From Marinifilum breve (GTDB taxonomy: Bacteria; Bacteroidota; Bacteroidia; Bacteroidales; Marinifilaceae), in assembly GCF_003202155.1 (NCBI RefSeq), contig NZ_QFLI01000004.1, positions 372,001-436,000 of the forward strand: a stretch of 64,000 bases of DNA. The letters run 5' to 3'. Positions 38,708-49,440 of this stretch are shown piece after piece; position 1 is the first letter of the stretch, and each line of letters begins with the position of its first letter. The notes under the pieces are model-generated. The model was not told the origin of the DNA. It saw only the letters and a list, made by a program, of their open reading frames with translations, and did not search any database. Both the position numbers and the translations under genes were made by a program.

Positions 38708-39270
38708 TCCCATTTAGTACCTCGTTTCTCTTGCTTATAATTCTCAATGTAATCCATAGCATCTTGAAAATTATTGGCAAAGAAAAACAACTTGCTGTAT
38801 TCAGGCTTAGCAAACTTTTCTTGATAGGATAGTTCAAATTGAGCTTTTAAATTCTCATAAAAGCCATTTGTATTAATAAATACAATGGGGTTATTGTGAT
38901 AGCCCAATTGCTTTAATGTAATTACCTCTAATATTTCCTCCAAAGTTCCAAAACCACCAGGAAGGGCAATAAAAGCATCCGATTTATCGCGCAGCAGTTT
39001 TTTTCTTTCAGCCATATCTGGTGTTATAACTAATTCATCCAAAAAGTCGGCAGAAATTCCATAATCATTAATCAGCTTTGGAATTACTCCTAGAACTTTT
39101 CCTCCTGATTTTTTAACAGATTCAGCAACCTCATTCATTAGGCCAACATTGGTTCCTCCATAAACCAATCCATGATGATTTGAACCAATTAGTTTACCGA
39201 GCTCAGTAGCTTCGTTAAAATACACTTTATCCAAGGAATTGCTTGAAGAACAAAATACACAGATATTCAT
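38704..39270 (-). CDS. LOG-family/TIGR00730 Rossmann protein
   Basis: A 188-aa cytosolic protein with the hallmark ALPGGFGTLEEI motif and an N-terminal VFCSSSNSLD. The family contains cytokinin riboside 5'-monophosphate phosphoribohydrolases, which in bacteria hydrolyse AMP-like nucleotides. Its end overlaps the convergent kinase gene by 4 bp. A repeat region lies upstream. Confidence 0.88.
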   Translation of the reverse strand: MNICVFCSSSNSLDKVYFNEATELGKLIGSNHHGLVYGGTNVGLMNEVAESVKKSGGKVLGVIPKLINDYGISADFLDELVITPDMAERKKLLRDKSDAFIALPGGFGTLEEILEVITLKQLGYHNNPIVFINTNGFYENLKAQFELSYQEKFAKPEYSKLFFFANNFQDAMDYIENYKQEKRGTKWD

Positions 39271-39332
39271 TTTTAATCTTGATTTAGTAGTGATTTCTCA
39301 AAGACAAAATATATAAAATATACTTCGACTTG

Positions 39333-39533
39333 TTATTATTTAATGAAAACCAAATGCCTTTTTAAGAGCGTTATCATTTAATGAAAGGGTAAAATATTGA
39401 TTTTTGATCCTTTATCATTTAATAAAAGGCTAAAAAAATGTTTTTCGAACAATTATCATTTAATGAAAGCCAAAAGATACATCTAAGCAATTATCATTTG
39501 ATAAAAACCAAAAACTGATTTGAACAATTATCA
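39333..39533. repeat. Six-copy repeat with a TTATCATTTAATGAAA core beside gyrB
   Basis: Copies start at 39333, 39371, 39412, 39453, 39491 and 39528 (the last only TTATCA), spaced 38, 41, 41, 38 and 37 bp. The 16-bp head is strongly kept, followed in most copies by a CCAAA/GGCTAAA-like part and then AT-rich filler. The array lies between the gyrB stop and the start of the LOG gene, so it could act in cis on either. Confidence 0.8.
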
Positions 39534-39536
39534 AAA

Positions 39537-39563
39537 AAGCCCTTGAGAAATTCTCAAGGGCTT
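39537..39563 (-). terminator. Intrinsic terminator of gyrB
   Basis: AAGCCCTTGAGAA and TTCTCAAGGGCTT flank a single base, and on the minus strand a T-run follows. Confidence 0.85.
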
Positions 39564-39581
39564 CTGTTTTGTATTTAAAAC

Positions 39582-41543
<1,962 letters not shown>

Positions 41544-41906
41544 CTAACAGATCTTTAGTTTTTCGAAAAAGAAATTAGAAGACAATCAAAAAATAGGTTC
41601 TGATTATAGATTCTAAATTCTAATATTTTTTGTGCAAATTTCAGAATGCTTAATGGCTTGTATTTTAATTCTCAATAGTTGGAAAATGAACCGTTCATAC
41701 ACAAGATCAAAACTCTTAAATATCAACATCTTACCATCCAACAAGAGCCAAGAAGCAAAAGTTAAACAAAGATAATAAAAATGATGAATCTAAAGGCAGG
41801 AAAATCATTAAAAATAATACGCAATAGCGGTTTTTGACGAAGGCAATTTAATCGCAAAAACTAGTAAAACCCAAATTAAGTTTATGTTTATTTGAAAATC
41901 ACCATA
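41544..41906. other. AT-rich intergenic region upstream of gyrB
   Basis: 363 bp holding the gyrB promoter by position. No exact TAnnTTTG/TTTG pair, repeat or RNA gene was recognised. Confidence 0.5.
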
Positions 41907-42407
41907 TTAAAAGGAAATCGATTGTCCTCTTCGTGGTCGTTTCATTTTAAATTTGATGATGAAGTTATCTACTTTCTTTCCTGATTCTGTAACACCATAT
42001 TCGCGCAATTCAAACAAGCTTGTTACATTTTTAAAGCCTTTGGGCATAGCCTTCCACATTCTATAAAATACGACCTGCACATTTTCCAAATCTTCATCGT
42101 CTAATTTTAATTTTAGCACCTCCTTGCCTTTAGGCATAGCATATACACTAACACCGTGTTTTTTCCAGCTAAGCGCCTCTTCTGCTACAAACGACATGTT
42201 TAAAGTATCTCTGGTGATATCAAACAAGTAGGTAACTCCAAGATCGCTTTCACCAATATCCATTAAAATCTCTAAGGGTTTCCTGTCGTTATTAACTGAT
42301 AATTTCCAGCGTTCTGCCTCTTGAGCAAACACCGAACCCGATATCAATAACAAAGCAACTAATGAGATAATAACGCTCTTATATCGTGAAATACAATTTA
42401 AATTCAT
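41907..42407 (-). CDS. Exported protein of unknown function
   Basis: 166 aa with signal peptide 1-29 (SVIISLVALLLISGSVFAQ). The mature part, about 137 residues, is mixed alpha/beta and ends with basic residues (KMKRPRRGQSISF). No known domain is recognised. It may be unlinked to gyrB, which is 363 bp downstream. Confidence 0.65.
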   Translation of the reverse strand: MNLNCISRYKSVIISLVALLLISGSVFAQEAERWKLSVNNDRKPLEILMDIGESDLGVTYLFDITRDTLNMSFVAEEALSWKKHGVSVYAMPKGKEVLKLKLDDEDLENVQVVFYRMWKAMPKGFKNVTSLFELREYGVTESGKKVDNFIIKFKMKRPRRGQSISF

Positions 42408-42484
42408 GTGGTTGAGAATGTTTAATTAAAATAAAGCTAGTAAAAACTATTCAATCTACAATATATTATCGTCAGTAATAACAA

Positions 42485-42510
42485 AAGGGATGCCAGTAAT
42501 GACATCCCTT
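42485..42510 (-). terminator. Terminator hairpin after the barrel gene
   Basis: AAGGGATG (42485-42492) and CATCCCTT (42503-42510), flanked by ACAAAA and TTTTGT further out. On the minus strand TTTTGT follows. Confidence 0.65.
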
Positions 42511-42533
42511 CATGTTTTGTTATTTTTTAATTC

Positions 42534-44258
42534 CTATAGATTAACTTTTATTCCGAGCAAGAAATTAAGTCCTTGAGAAGGATATCCATCCCACTGATAA
42601 TATTTATCAGCAAAAAGGTTATTCACTTGTGCAAAAGCTGAAAAATACTCATTCACACTATAAGTTGCTCCAACATTTAAATCATAAACCGCTTCTAACT
42701 TTTCTACTCTGGTTAAATCATATCTTACCAATAAAGCAGAACGCTCTCCAATCATATTAACACCAGCATTAAAAGTTAAATCATCAGTAAAAGAATATTT
42801 TGCACTGACTTGCATCTCGAATTCCGGCATGTGCCAAGCTTCTCCCAATTCATCCATTGAATAGTTGTTGTACCAAACTGATGAGTTTAATTCCAACTTC
42901 TCGGTCCATCCAATGGTTAATTCAGCTCCCAATCGAAGTACATTTACATCATCATAAACAATTCCAAATTTATTGGAATATGGAACACCTGAAATCGTCA
43001 TTCCCTGGGGAATTAAGATGTTGTTTTGAACGAAGAAATATTGATTGTCGATAGCTGAATATTCTGCCTTTAAGGTAAATGATGAATTGGAAGACATGCT
43101 TCCTCTAATTCCACCAAATAGTTTATACTTCACATTACTTGGCAAAACGTTCAAGCCAGAATAAATGAATCGATTTTCTTCTACAATATCTTTGTAACGA
43201 TTCATCTTTAAATCGCCATTCAATCCGGCAAACAAGCTCATAATTCCGTCAATTGCCTCAAAATCCACTTTTACATCTGGATACAATTTGGTTTCAGAAT
43301 CATCTCCTGTTGCCAAAACTGCATTCACTCCCAACTGAAGGTTAAAGTTTCCGGTTTGCAACAGATATTGAGGATTTAAACTCCATTTTAAAGTCTTTCT
43401 TTCGGTAACCCAGTTTGAATCTTCCAAATGATTTAAACCATCAATGGCAAAATAATCAAACTCTGATCTTAAGCTCCAAAATGCATCTCCTCTTCTAATC
43501 CTGGCATTTCCTGAGATTAAAATATCATTCTCTTTTGCATCGATATCATCTGAAAAGTGCTCATACTTTAATCCCAAACCGAAATTCAATTGTTCCTCAT
43601 CTTTAAAATTAGATTGATACAAAGCATTCAAACCAAAATTGTTTAATTTTTGCTCATCGTAAGGAAATAAATTGGTAGTGGTTTCCTCAATATCATCTAG
43701 TTGCGGAAAGCCGAAATAATTAAATCCTGTATGCTTGTAAAACAATCTTCCTGATACCTTTCCTTCATCAAGATATGCTGTTCCATATACTTCAGCCAAT
43801 TGCTCAGAAAAATCAGGTTTCACTTTATCATCATCCTCTAATTTTATTTTTCCATTGGTTGAATAATGCCTCAAGTGAAAACCTATATCCGCAGTTTTCG
43901 ATCGCTGATTGTTAAATCGATAATCTCCAAAAAGAGTAGAGTAATTTCCTCCAGCTAAAGTTAAAGTATGCGAATTCAGTTTTTTTAGTGGTTCCCCTAC
44001 AATTTTAGCAGCTGGAATCTCGGCAGGCGAAAAGCCAACATTTAAAGGTTTTGCCTGAATAAAGTAATCAAAACTTGGCGTAAATGTACTTGTATCTTTA
44101 ATTACAGGAAGTTTACCCAACCTTAAAGCCTTATTTATTTTCGGCTGATAAGTCGTTCTTACCTTAACTTCTTTATCTAATTCTCTTTGTTCTTGTGACA
44201 AGGCAATTGAGTAGGAAAATCCGATAACTACAATTGCTAATAAAATCTTTTTCAACAT
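42534..44258 (-). CDS. Plug-less TonB-receptor-like outer-membrane barrel
   Basis: 574 aa from ATG 44258, which gives signal peptide MLKKILLAIVVIGFSYSIA; upstream ATGs at 44276 and 44285 would overlap or abut the preceding gene. An N-terminal periplasmic stretch (VRTTYQPKINKALRLGKLPV, then DTSTFTPSFDYFI) replaces the plug. The rest alternates beta strands and ends in a TonB-receptor-like barrel tail (AQVNNLFADKYYQWDGYP, GIKVNL). It is encoded directly after the TPR gene and is probably co-transcribed with it. Function unknown; the conserved pairing suggests an envelope complex. Confidence 0.75.
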   Translation of the reverse strand: MLKKILLAIVVIGFSYSIALSQEQRELDKEVKVRTTYQPKINKALRLGKLPVIKDTSTFTPSFDYFIQAKPLNVGFSPAEIPAAKIVGEPLKKLNSHTLTLAGGNYSTLFGDYRFNNQRSKTADIGFHLRHYSTNGKIKLEDDDKVKPDFSEQLAEVYGTAYLDEGKVSGRLFYKHTGFNYFGFPQLDDIEETTTNLFPYDEQKLNNFGLNALYQSNFKDEEQLNFGLGLKYEHFSDDIDAKENDILISGNARIRRGDAFWSLRSEFDYFAIDGLNHLEDSNWVTERKTLKWSLNPQYLLQTGNFNLQLGVNAVLATGDDSETKLYPDVKVDFEAIDGIMSLFAGLNGDLKMNRYKDIVEENRFIYSGLNVLPSNVKYKLFGGIRGSMSSNSSFTLKAEYSAIDNQYFFVQNNILIPQGMTISGVPYSNKFGIVYDDVNVLRLGAELTIGWTEKLELNSSVWYNNYSMDELGEAWHMPEFEMQVSAKYSFTDDLTFNAGVNMIGERSALLVRYDLTRVEKLEAVYDLNVGATYSVNEYFSAFAQVNNLFADKYYQWDGYPSQGLNFLLGIKVNL

Positions 44259-44277
44259 TGTTTCTCTAATTATCATG

Positions 44278-47200
44278 CTACTCATCTTCTTTTTCTTCTT
44301 CCAACATTTCCTGCAACATCAATCGTTCCTCATCTAATCCTAAGGAGTCAGTCTTTGCAGAGTTTTCTTCGAATAGTTTTTTATTCTGAATACTATCTGT
44401 TCCTTCGAACTGAAGTTCTACCGATTGACTGGCAACTTCCTTTTCTTTCTGCTTTTCAGCTTCCAATAAAACGTTCAGTTTTTCCTGAGCGCGTTCTACT
44501 ATGCCATCCTCTTTTGAGCCATAATTGTCTACAATACTTTGCAGTGTATATTTGGCCTGGAATTCATCATTCTTTTTTAGGAACACATCCGAAAGCAATA
44601 AGAAACTTTCCGCCAACCAATAATGATGCGGCGAATTCATTTCAATAAAGTTGTTTATTTCTTTCTCTGCTTCATCGAATTTGTTTTGAGCATAGGAAAT
44701 TTCTGCAATTCTGAATTTCGCCTCAGCTCCTTCAATACTTTGAACTTCCTTCGATAAGCTTTTGAAATCTTTTAAAGCATGTGCCTTTCTATTCAAATTC
44801 AAATGAGACTTGGCTCTTTTAAAAGTTGCTTCGCGAATCATCTCTTCCTGAATTTTAGGCATCTCCAACACATCAGTTGAAGCATCAACAGCCAAATCGA
44901 ACTCGCCCAAATTGTATACTGAACGCATTAAACCAACCTTAGCAACATTAATATTTTCAGGAATCTCTGCAGTTTTTATTAATCGCTGATATTGATTTTT
45001 AGATCTATCAAAACTTTTATTTCTAAAATTTAATTGAGAAGCCGCCAACAAAGCTTTTTCCGTAAATAAATTATCTGGTTGATTAATCACCTCTTCAAAT
45101 CCAATCAGAGCATTGTCATAGTCCTCACTATTTAATGCAGCATCAGCCTTGTAATATTGAGCATTTAACCTGAACATACCTGCAGGAAAACTCGACAGAT
45201 AATTCTCAAAAGCTTTGATCCCTTGATCTGTTTCACCTGACATATACAATCTTTCTGCAGAGATATAAGTCAATGAATCTTTCTCAGAACTTCTCACCAT
45301 TGAACCATTTCCCGCCGATTCAACAAATGCAAAATACTCATTCACTTTATTTAAATCGACATATACATTCTTAAGACCAATTAATGCACTTTGTTTTTCT
45401 TGACTTTGCGGATATTCAGTAATTACTGCCTTATAATTTAAAATGGCTTTTTTATATTCTTTCAGGTTGTAGTTCATCAAACCCAATTGTACCAATGATT
45501 TTGCAGCAAAACTACTTTTCGGATGATTTTTAACCAACTCGTGATACAAACCAACAGCCTCACGTTGCTTGTCCATTTTCACCATGGCTCTTGCCAACTC
45601 GTACAAAGCATCATCAGAATATTGAGAAGTTGGGTATTTCGTTTTCACTTGCTCAAGCAATCTGGCTTTTTCATTCGGTTGATTCATTAATCCCATACAG
45701 AAAGCTTGTTGATACAAGGCATAATCAGCATCCCAACCTGTTGTAGCAGCTGCCTTCGCATAAAATTCTGCTGCTTTGTTGTATTCTCTATCTAAAAAGT
45801 AACAATCACCAATTCGATTGTATGCATCCGAAACAAACTCATCCTTTTCGTTGGCCTGATTTACAAACTTTCTAAACCAGTCGGATGCCTCATCATAGTT
45901 ATCCAAATCGAAATTGGCATAAGCAATATTGTAATAAGCTTGTCCAAAATACTCAGAAGTTCCCGATCCTGGCGAAACCAAGAAAGTTTTGAACTGAGTA
46001 ATTGCATCCTTCAAATTTCCCAATCGATAGTTCGCTTCCGCTTTCCAATATAATCTGTCGGCTGAAATATTGGAATTGTACATGCGATATTTCCATGATA
46101 AATCGAAAGCTTGAATTGCTTCTTCATACTTCAACTGTTTCATTAACTCCAAACCACGAAGATAAGATACACGTTGGTAAGCCTTTTCAATTTCTGGTGT
46201 TTTATTCTTGATCTTATCCATGGAAGTAATGGCATCCGAATAATTTCTGGTGGTCATATATACCTTCACCAAGTAATCGTAAGCCTCATCATTTCGGTCC
46301 GAATCTGGATACTTTTGCAAATACTCATCAAAAGCCTTTATGGTTTCGTTAAAAGGAGAATAAGACAATTCGTAAGTTAGCTTGGCATAATTGAACAAAG
46401 CATCTTGCTGCATATTTGCATCGAAATCCATTCTTGCTGCGCTGGCAAATGCCGCCTTGGCTCCATTTTTAATTCCTGATTTTAAATAAGAATCTGCCAA
46501 ACAGAAAGTCGCTACCTGTAGCATTTCATCATCTTCACCTCCCACTTTTTCGAACTGTGGAACGGCCGCTTCATATTTCTTCTGCTTGTAAAGACAGTAT
46601 CCGTAAGCAAATCTCTCTTCGCGAACCAAGCTCTTCTTTCCTTTTTCAAGATATGGAATGGCTTTGGCATATTCCTTTTCCTGGTAGTAAGCCAAACCAA
46701 TCATCTTGGCAATTTCATCCTGACGCTTCACACTTGCATCTTCCAAATATTTAGGAGCATAACTTAAAAGATCCTGATATCTCTCCTGCAAAAAGTAAAT
46801 CTGGCAAATGTAGTAAGGTACAATTGGAGCAAATGTTTTATTGGACTCCAATTTTTCAAATCCGCTTAAAGCGGTTTGGTAGTTCTTATTTAAGTAGGCA
46901 ATGTGCGCATAATAGTAATTTGCCGGAGCATTGTAATCGCCCGATACTTCAATAATCTCGTAAAAATTCTTTCTGGCATTCTCATAATCTGCTTTTCGGA
47001 AATATGAGTAAGCTATTTTGAATCGATATTCAGTTAAATCATCATTTTTTAACAAATAAGGATCAACCTGCTTGAACCACAACAATGCTGCTTTGTATTT
47101 TTTATTGCGATATTGCTGGCGTCCCAATTGAAAATAGGCCAATTGAATTTTATTACTTTCAGGATAATTCCTGATGAATGTTTTCATCTCCTCTTCAGCA

Positions 47201-47466
47201 CCAGGGCGAAACAATTCAATAGAACAAAGCGCCATGTAAAACTCTGCTTGTGATCTTTTTTCGGAAAACTCGGTGCTATTTCTATTTATAAACTCTTGAA
47301 ACTCTTTGCGAGCAGCTCCAAAATTCTTGTTTTGAAACTTTTCATTGGCCGATTGCCAAATTTGAGAATCGGAATAATGATTTAAAGATTTTTGAGCTTG
47401 CGATGGATTGTTGATACTTATCAAAAGTAGCGACAAAAAAATCCATAATAAATATCTGCTTCTCAT
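44278..47466 (-). CDS. Large exported tetratricopeptide-repeat protein
   Basis: A 1062-aa protein with signal peptide 1-24 (LWIFLSLLLISINNPSQA). Almost the whole chain is TPR repeats of about 34 residues: FYMALCSIELF, KYKAALLWFKQVD, YQTALSGFEKLESN, YEKAVPQFEKVG-like and many more. The C-terminal about 60 residues are glutamate-rich (MLQEMLEEEKEDE). TPR scaffolds of this size in Bacteroidota organise envelope machineries; the adjacent barrel gene is the likely partner. No catalytic domain is visible. Confidence 0.85.
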   Translation of the reverse strand: MRSRYLLWIFLSLLLISINNPSQAQKSLNHYSDSQIWQSANEKFQNKNFGAARKEFQEFINRNSTEFSEKRSQAEFYMALCSIELFRPGAEEEMKTFIRNYPESNKIQLAYFQLGRQQYRNKKYKAALLWFKQVDPYLLKNDDLTEYRFKIAYSYFRKADYENARKNFYEIIEVSGDYNAPANYYYAHIAYLNKNYQTALSGFEKLESNKTFAPIVPYYICQIYFLQERYQDLLSYAPKYLEDASVKRQDEIAKMIGLAYYQEKEYAKAIPYLEKGKKSLVREERFAYGYCLYKQKKYEAAVPQFEKVGGEDDEMLQVATFCLADSYLKSGIKNGAKAAFASAARMDFDANMQQDALFNYAKLTYELSYSPFNETIKAFDEYLQKYPDSDRNDEAYDYLVKVYMTTRNYSDAITSMDKIKNKTPEIEKAYQRVSYLRGLELMKQLKYEEAIQAFDLSWKYRMYNSNISADRLYWKAEANYRLGNLKDAITQFKTFLVSPGSGTSEYFGQAYYNIAYANFDLDNYDEASDWFRKFVNQANEKDEFVSDAYNRIGDCYFLDREYNKAAEFYAKAAATTGWDADYALYQQAFCMGLMNQPNEKARLLEQVKTKYPTSQYSDDALYELARAMVKMDKQREAVGLYHELVKNHPKSSFAAKSLVQLGLMNYNLKEYKKAILNYKAVITEYPQSQEKQSALIGLKNVYVDLNKVNEYFAFVESAGNGSMVRSSEKDSLTYISAERLYMSGETDQGIKAFENYLSSFPAGMFRLNAQYYKADAALNSEDYDNALIGFEEVINQPDNLFTEKALLAASQLNFRNKSFDRSKNQYQRLIKTAEIPENINVAKVGLMRSVYNLGEFDLAVDASTDVLEMPKIQEEMIREATFKRAKSHLNLNRKAHALKDFKSLSKEVQSIEGAEAKFRIAEISYAQNKFDEAEKEINNFIEMNSPHHYWLAESFLLLSDVFLKKNDEFQAKYTLQSIVDNYGSKEDGIVERAQEKLNVLLEAEKQKEKEVASQSVELQFEGTDSIQNKKLFEENSAKTDSLGLDEERLMLQEMLEEEKEDE

Positions 47467-47669
47467 GCTTTTGTGTGTAGGTATTATTGAGTGAATTAAT
47501 GATTCCGAAATGTACTAAACTTGCAGTATTTCGTAATTTTTAAAACCAGCCTTAAAGGTAAAAATAATATACTTCTTTATAGTACTTTCAAACGAAGCTT
47601 CTTCAGAAAAATTGTCTCTTTTGTTAAGAATTAATGAGGAAGAAAAAAGTGATACGAGAAATAATTTTT

Positions 47670-47677
47670 TAGATTTG
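47670..47677 (+). promoter_or_regulatory. Candidate -7 element (TAGATTTG) of the ftsE-like operon
   Basis: TAGATTTG matches TAnnTTTG and lies 40 bp before the ATG at 47718. A matching -33 TTTG at the right distance is not seen, so confidence is limited. Confidence 0.35.
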
Positions 47678-47717
47678 TAAATCGACGTATTTATTACAAC
47701 TCGCAAAACGAACACAA

Positions 47718-48443
47718 ATGTCAGAATCTGCAATAATAGAATTGAAAAATGCTACTATCCGTCAAGCGGATAACATTATTCTTACCGATGTAAATCTGAA
47801 AATCGAGAAAAACGAATTTGTTTATTTAATTGGTAAAGTAGGAAGTGGAAAATCGAGTCTACTAAAAACTTTATATGCAGATTTGCCATTAAGAGAAGGT
47901 GGCGGTTCGGTAGCTGGATATTACCTTCCAATCATCAAGCGCAAGCAAGTGCCTTTTCTGCGAAGAAAAATAGGAATTATATTTCAGGATTTTCAGCTAC
48001 TTACCGACCGATCGGTGAAAGATAATCTGGAATTTGTTTTAAAAGCAACGGGTTGGAAAAACAAAAAAGAAATCGAAAACAGAATTGTCGAGGTTCTGGA
48101 AAAGGTTCACATGGGTAATAAAGGTTATAAAATGCCTCATGAACTATCGGGAGGTGAGCAGCAGCGTGTTGTAATTGCTCGCGCTCTATTAAATTCTCCT
48201 GATATTATTCTTGCTGACGAGCCAACTGGTAATTTAGATCCTGAAACCTCGGATGAACTGGCGCAGTTAATGATGGACATTAGTAAAAACGGGCGAACTG
48301 TAATCATGGCAACTCACCAACACGATTTGCTAAAAAAATTCCCTGCCAGAACCGTAGAATGTATCGATGGTAAATTGGTGGACAAATCAGCTCCTGAATT
48401 TATTCCGGAAGTTGCTAACAATGAAAGTGAAATCAACCAGTAA
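47718..48443 (+). CDS. ftsE: FtsE-like ABC ATPase
   Basis: A 241-aa cytosolic ATPase with Walker A GKVGSGKSSLLK, LSGGEQQRVVIARALL signature, Walker B IILADEPTGNLDP and MATHQHDLL. It is closest to FtsE, which with FtsX controls septal peptidoglycan hydrolysis. No ftsX is adjacent; in this phylum the two are often unlinked. The rhomboid gene begins 5 nt after the stop. Confidence 0.8.
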   Translation: MSESAIIELKNATIRQADNIILTDVNLKIEKNEFVYLIGKVGSGKSSLLKTLYADLPLREGGGSVAGYYLPIIKRKQVPFLRRKIGIIFQDFQLLTDRSVKDNLEFVLKATGWKNKKEIENRIVEVLEKVHMGNKGYKMPHELSGGEQQRVVIARALLNSPDIILADEPTGNLDPETSDELAQLMMDISKNGRTVIMATHQHDLLKKFPARTVECIDGKLVDKSAPEFIPEVANNESEINQ

Positions 48444-48448
48444 TCTAT

Positions 48449-49129
48449 TTGAGAAGACCTGAACCATACAACAAGGAATTTGAACAATTAAAACTGAAAC
48501 ACAGTTTAATTTTTCCACTCGCTTTTTTGATTCTCATTTGGGCGATTAAGATTTTTGAATGGGGATTGGGTTTAAACTTCACACAACTGGGTGTTTTTCC
48601 ATTACATGTAAAAGGTTTATTGGGAATTATAACAAGTCCTTTAATTCACGGAGACTTTCAGCATTTAATGGCCAATTCGGTTCCTTTTCTTGTACTGAGT
48701 TGGGGAATCTTTTATTTCTATCGACCTCTGTCTTACCGAATTTTTATTCTTTGCTACCTAACTACCAACATACTGGTTTGGGTAGGAGCACGAGAAGCCT
48801 ATCATATTGGTGCCAGCGGATTGGTATACTCATTCGCTTCTTTCCTGTTTTTTAGTGGTATTTTCCGCAATTATTACAGGCTAATAGCCATTTCATTTGT
48901 TGTGGTCTTTCTTTATGGTGGATTATTTTGGGGTGTATTTCCAATCCTAAAGGATGTTTCCTGGGAAGGGCATCTATTTGGAGCCATTTCCGGATTAACT
49001 TATGCTTTAGCCTATCGAAACGAAGGACCACAAAAACCTCAGGTAATCCTTCCTGAAGATGATGACAGCATTCCAGAAGAAATTTGGAATTCGGAACATC
49101 TGGAAAACAAGGAAGAATTTCGAAAATGA
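48449..49129 (+). CDS. Rhomboid-family intramembrane serine protease
   Basis: 226 aa with six predicted membrane helices. The catalytic pair is Ser123 (HIGASGLVYS) and His175 (WEGHLFGAISG); the family HxxxN-like motif is HLMANS. The start is a TTG at 48449, because no ATG is in frame until within helix 2. The acidic C-terminal tail is cytoplasmic or periplasmic. Its coupling to the ftsE-like gene (5-nt gap) suggests a link to the cell envelope or division. It cleaves membrane proteins in the bilayer. Confidence 0.88.
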   Translation: MRRPEPYNKEFEQLKLKHSLIFPLAFLILIWAIKIFEWGLGLNFTQLGVFPLHVKGLLGIITSPLIHGDFQHLMANSVPFLVLSWGIFYFYRPLSYRIFILCYLTTNILVWVGAREAYHIGASGLVYSFASFLFFSGIFRNYYRLIAISFVVVFLYGGLFWGVFPILKDVSWEGHLFGAISGLTYALAYRNEGPQKPQVILPEDDDSIPEEIWNSEHLENKEEFRK

Positions 49130-49145
49130 CATTTGCTCTTTAAAA

Positions 49146-49418
49146 GGGTACCTTTCAACCCCCAATGGGTACCTCCCGACCCCCAAACAGGATGTTTTTA
49201 CCCCCAATGGGTACCTAAAAAACATCCTCGAAGATGTAAATTTGGTCCTCGAGGATGTTTTTTAGTGCCTTTAAGATGTTTTGAAGGTCTTTCAGTACCT
49301 AATTTTGGTCCTTCAGGATGTCTTGGAGATCCTTTAAGATGTTTTGGAGGTCTTGAAGGATGTATTTATGGTCCTTCAGGACCTAATTTTGGTACTCGAG
49401 GACCTAGATTTGATACTC
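49146..49418. repeat. 21-bp tandem array B (thirteen units)
   Basis: Thirteen units of exactly 21 bp begin at 49146, 49167 and so on to 49398; a further degenerate copy may start at 49419. Units share a GGATG or GTACCT core at positions 4-9 and often TTGGTCCTT at the end. Modules such as CAGGATGT, TAAGATGTTTTG and GGTCCTT recur in different combinations. The array begins 16 bp after the rhomboid stop and ends before the convergent M48 gene. Open frames across it are a by-product of the 3n period. Confidence 0.9.
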
Positions 49419-49440
49419 AAATATATTTTTAAGTAACTGC

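Noticed and set aside
39333-39533. CRISPR array or DnaA-box cluster next to gyrB
   Set aside because: Repeat units vary in length and the filler is not spacer-like; TTATCATTT does not match the DnaA box TTATNCACA, and no dnaA/dnaN genes are near.
49059-49432. Small frames over array B
   Set aside because: Same reasoning as for array A; the 5' part also overlaps the rhomboid gene.
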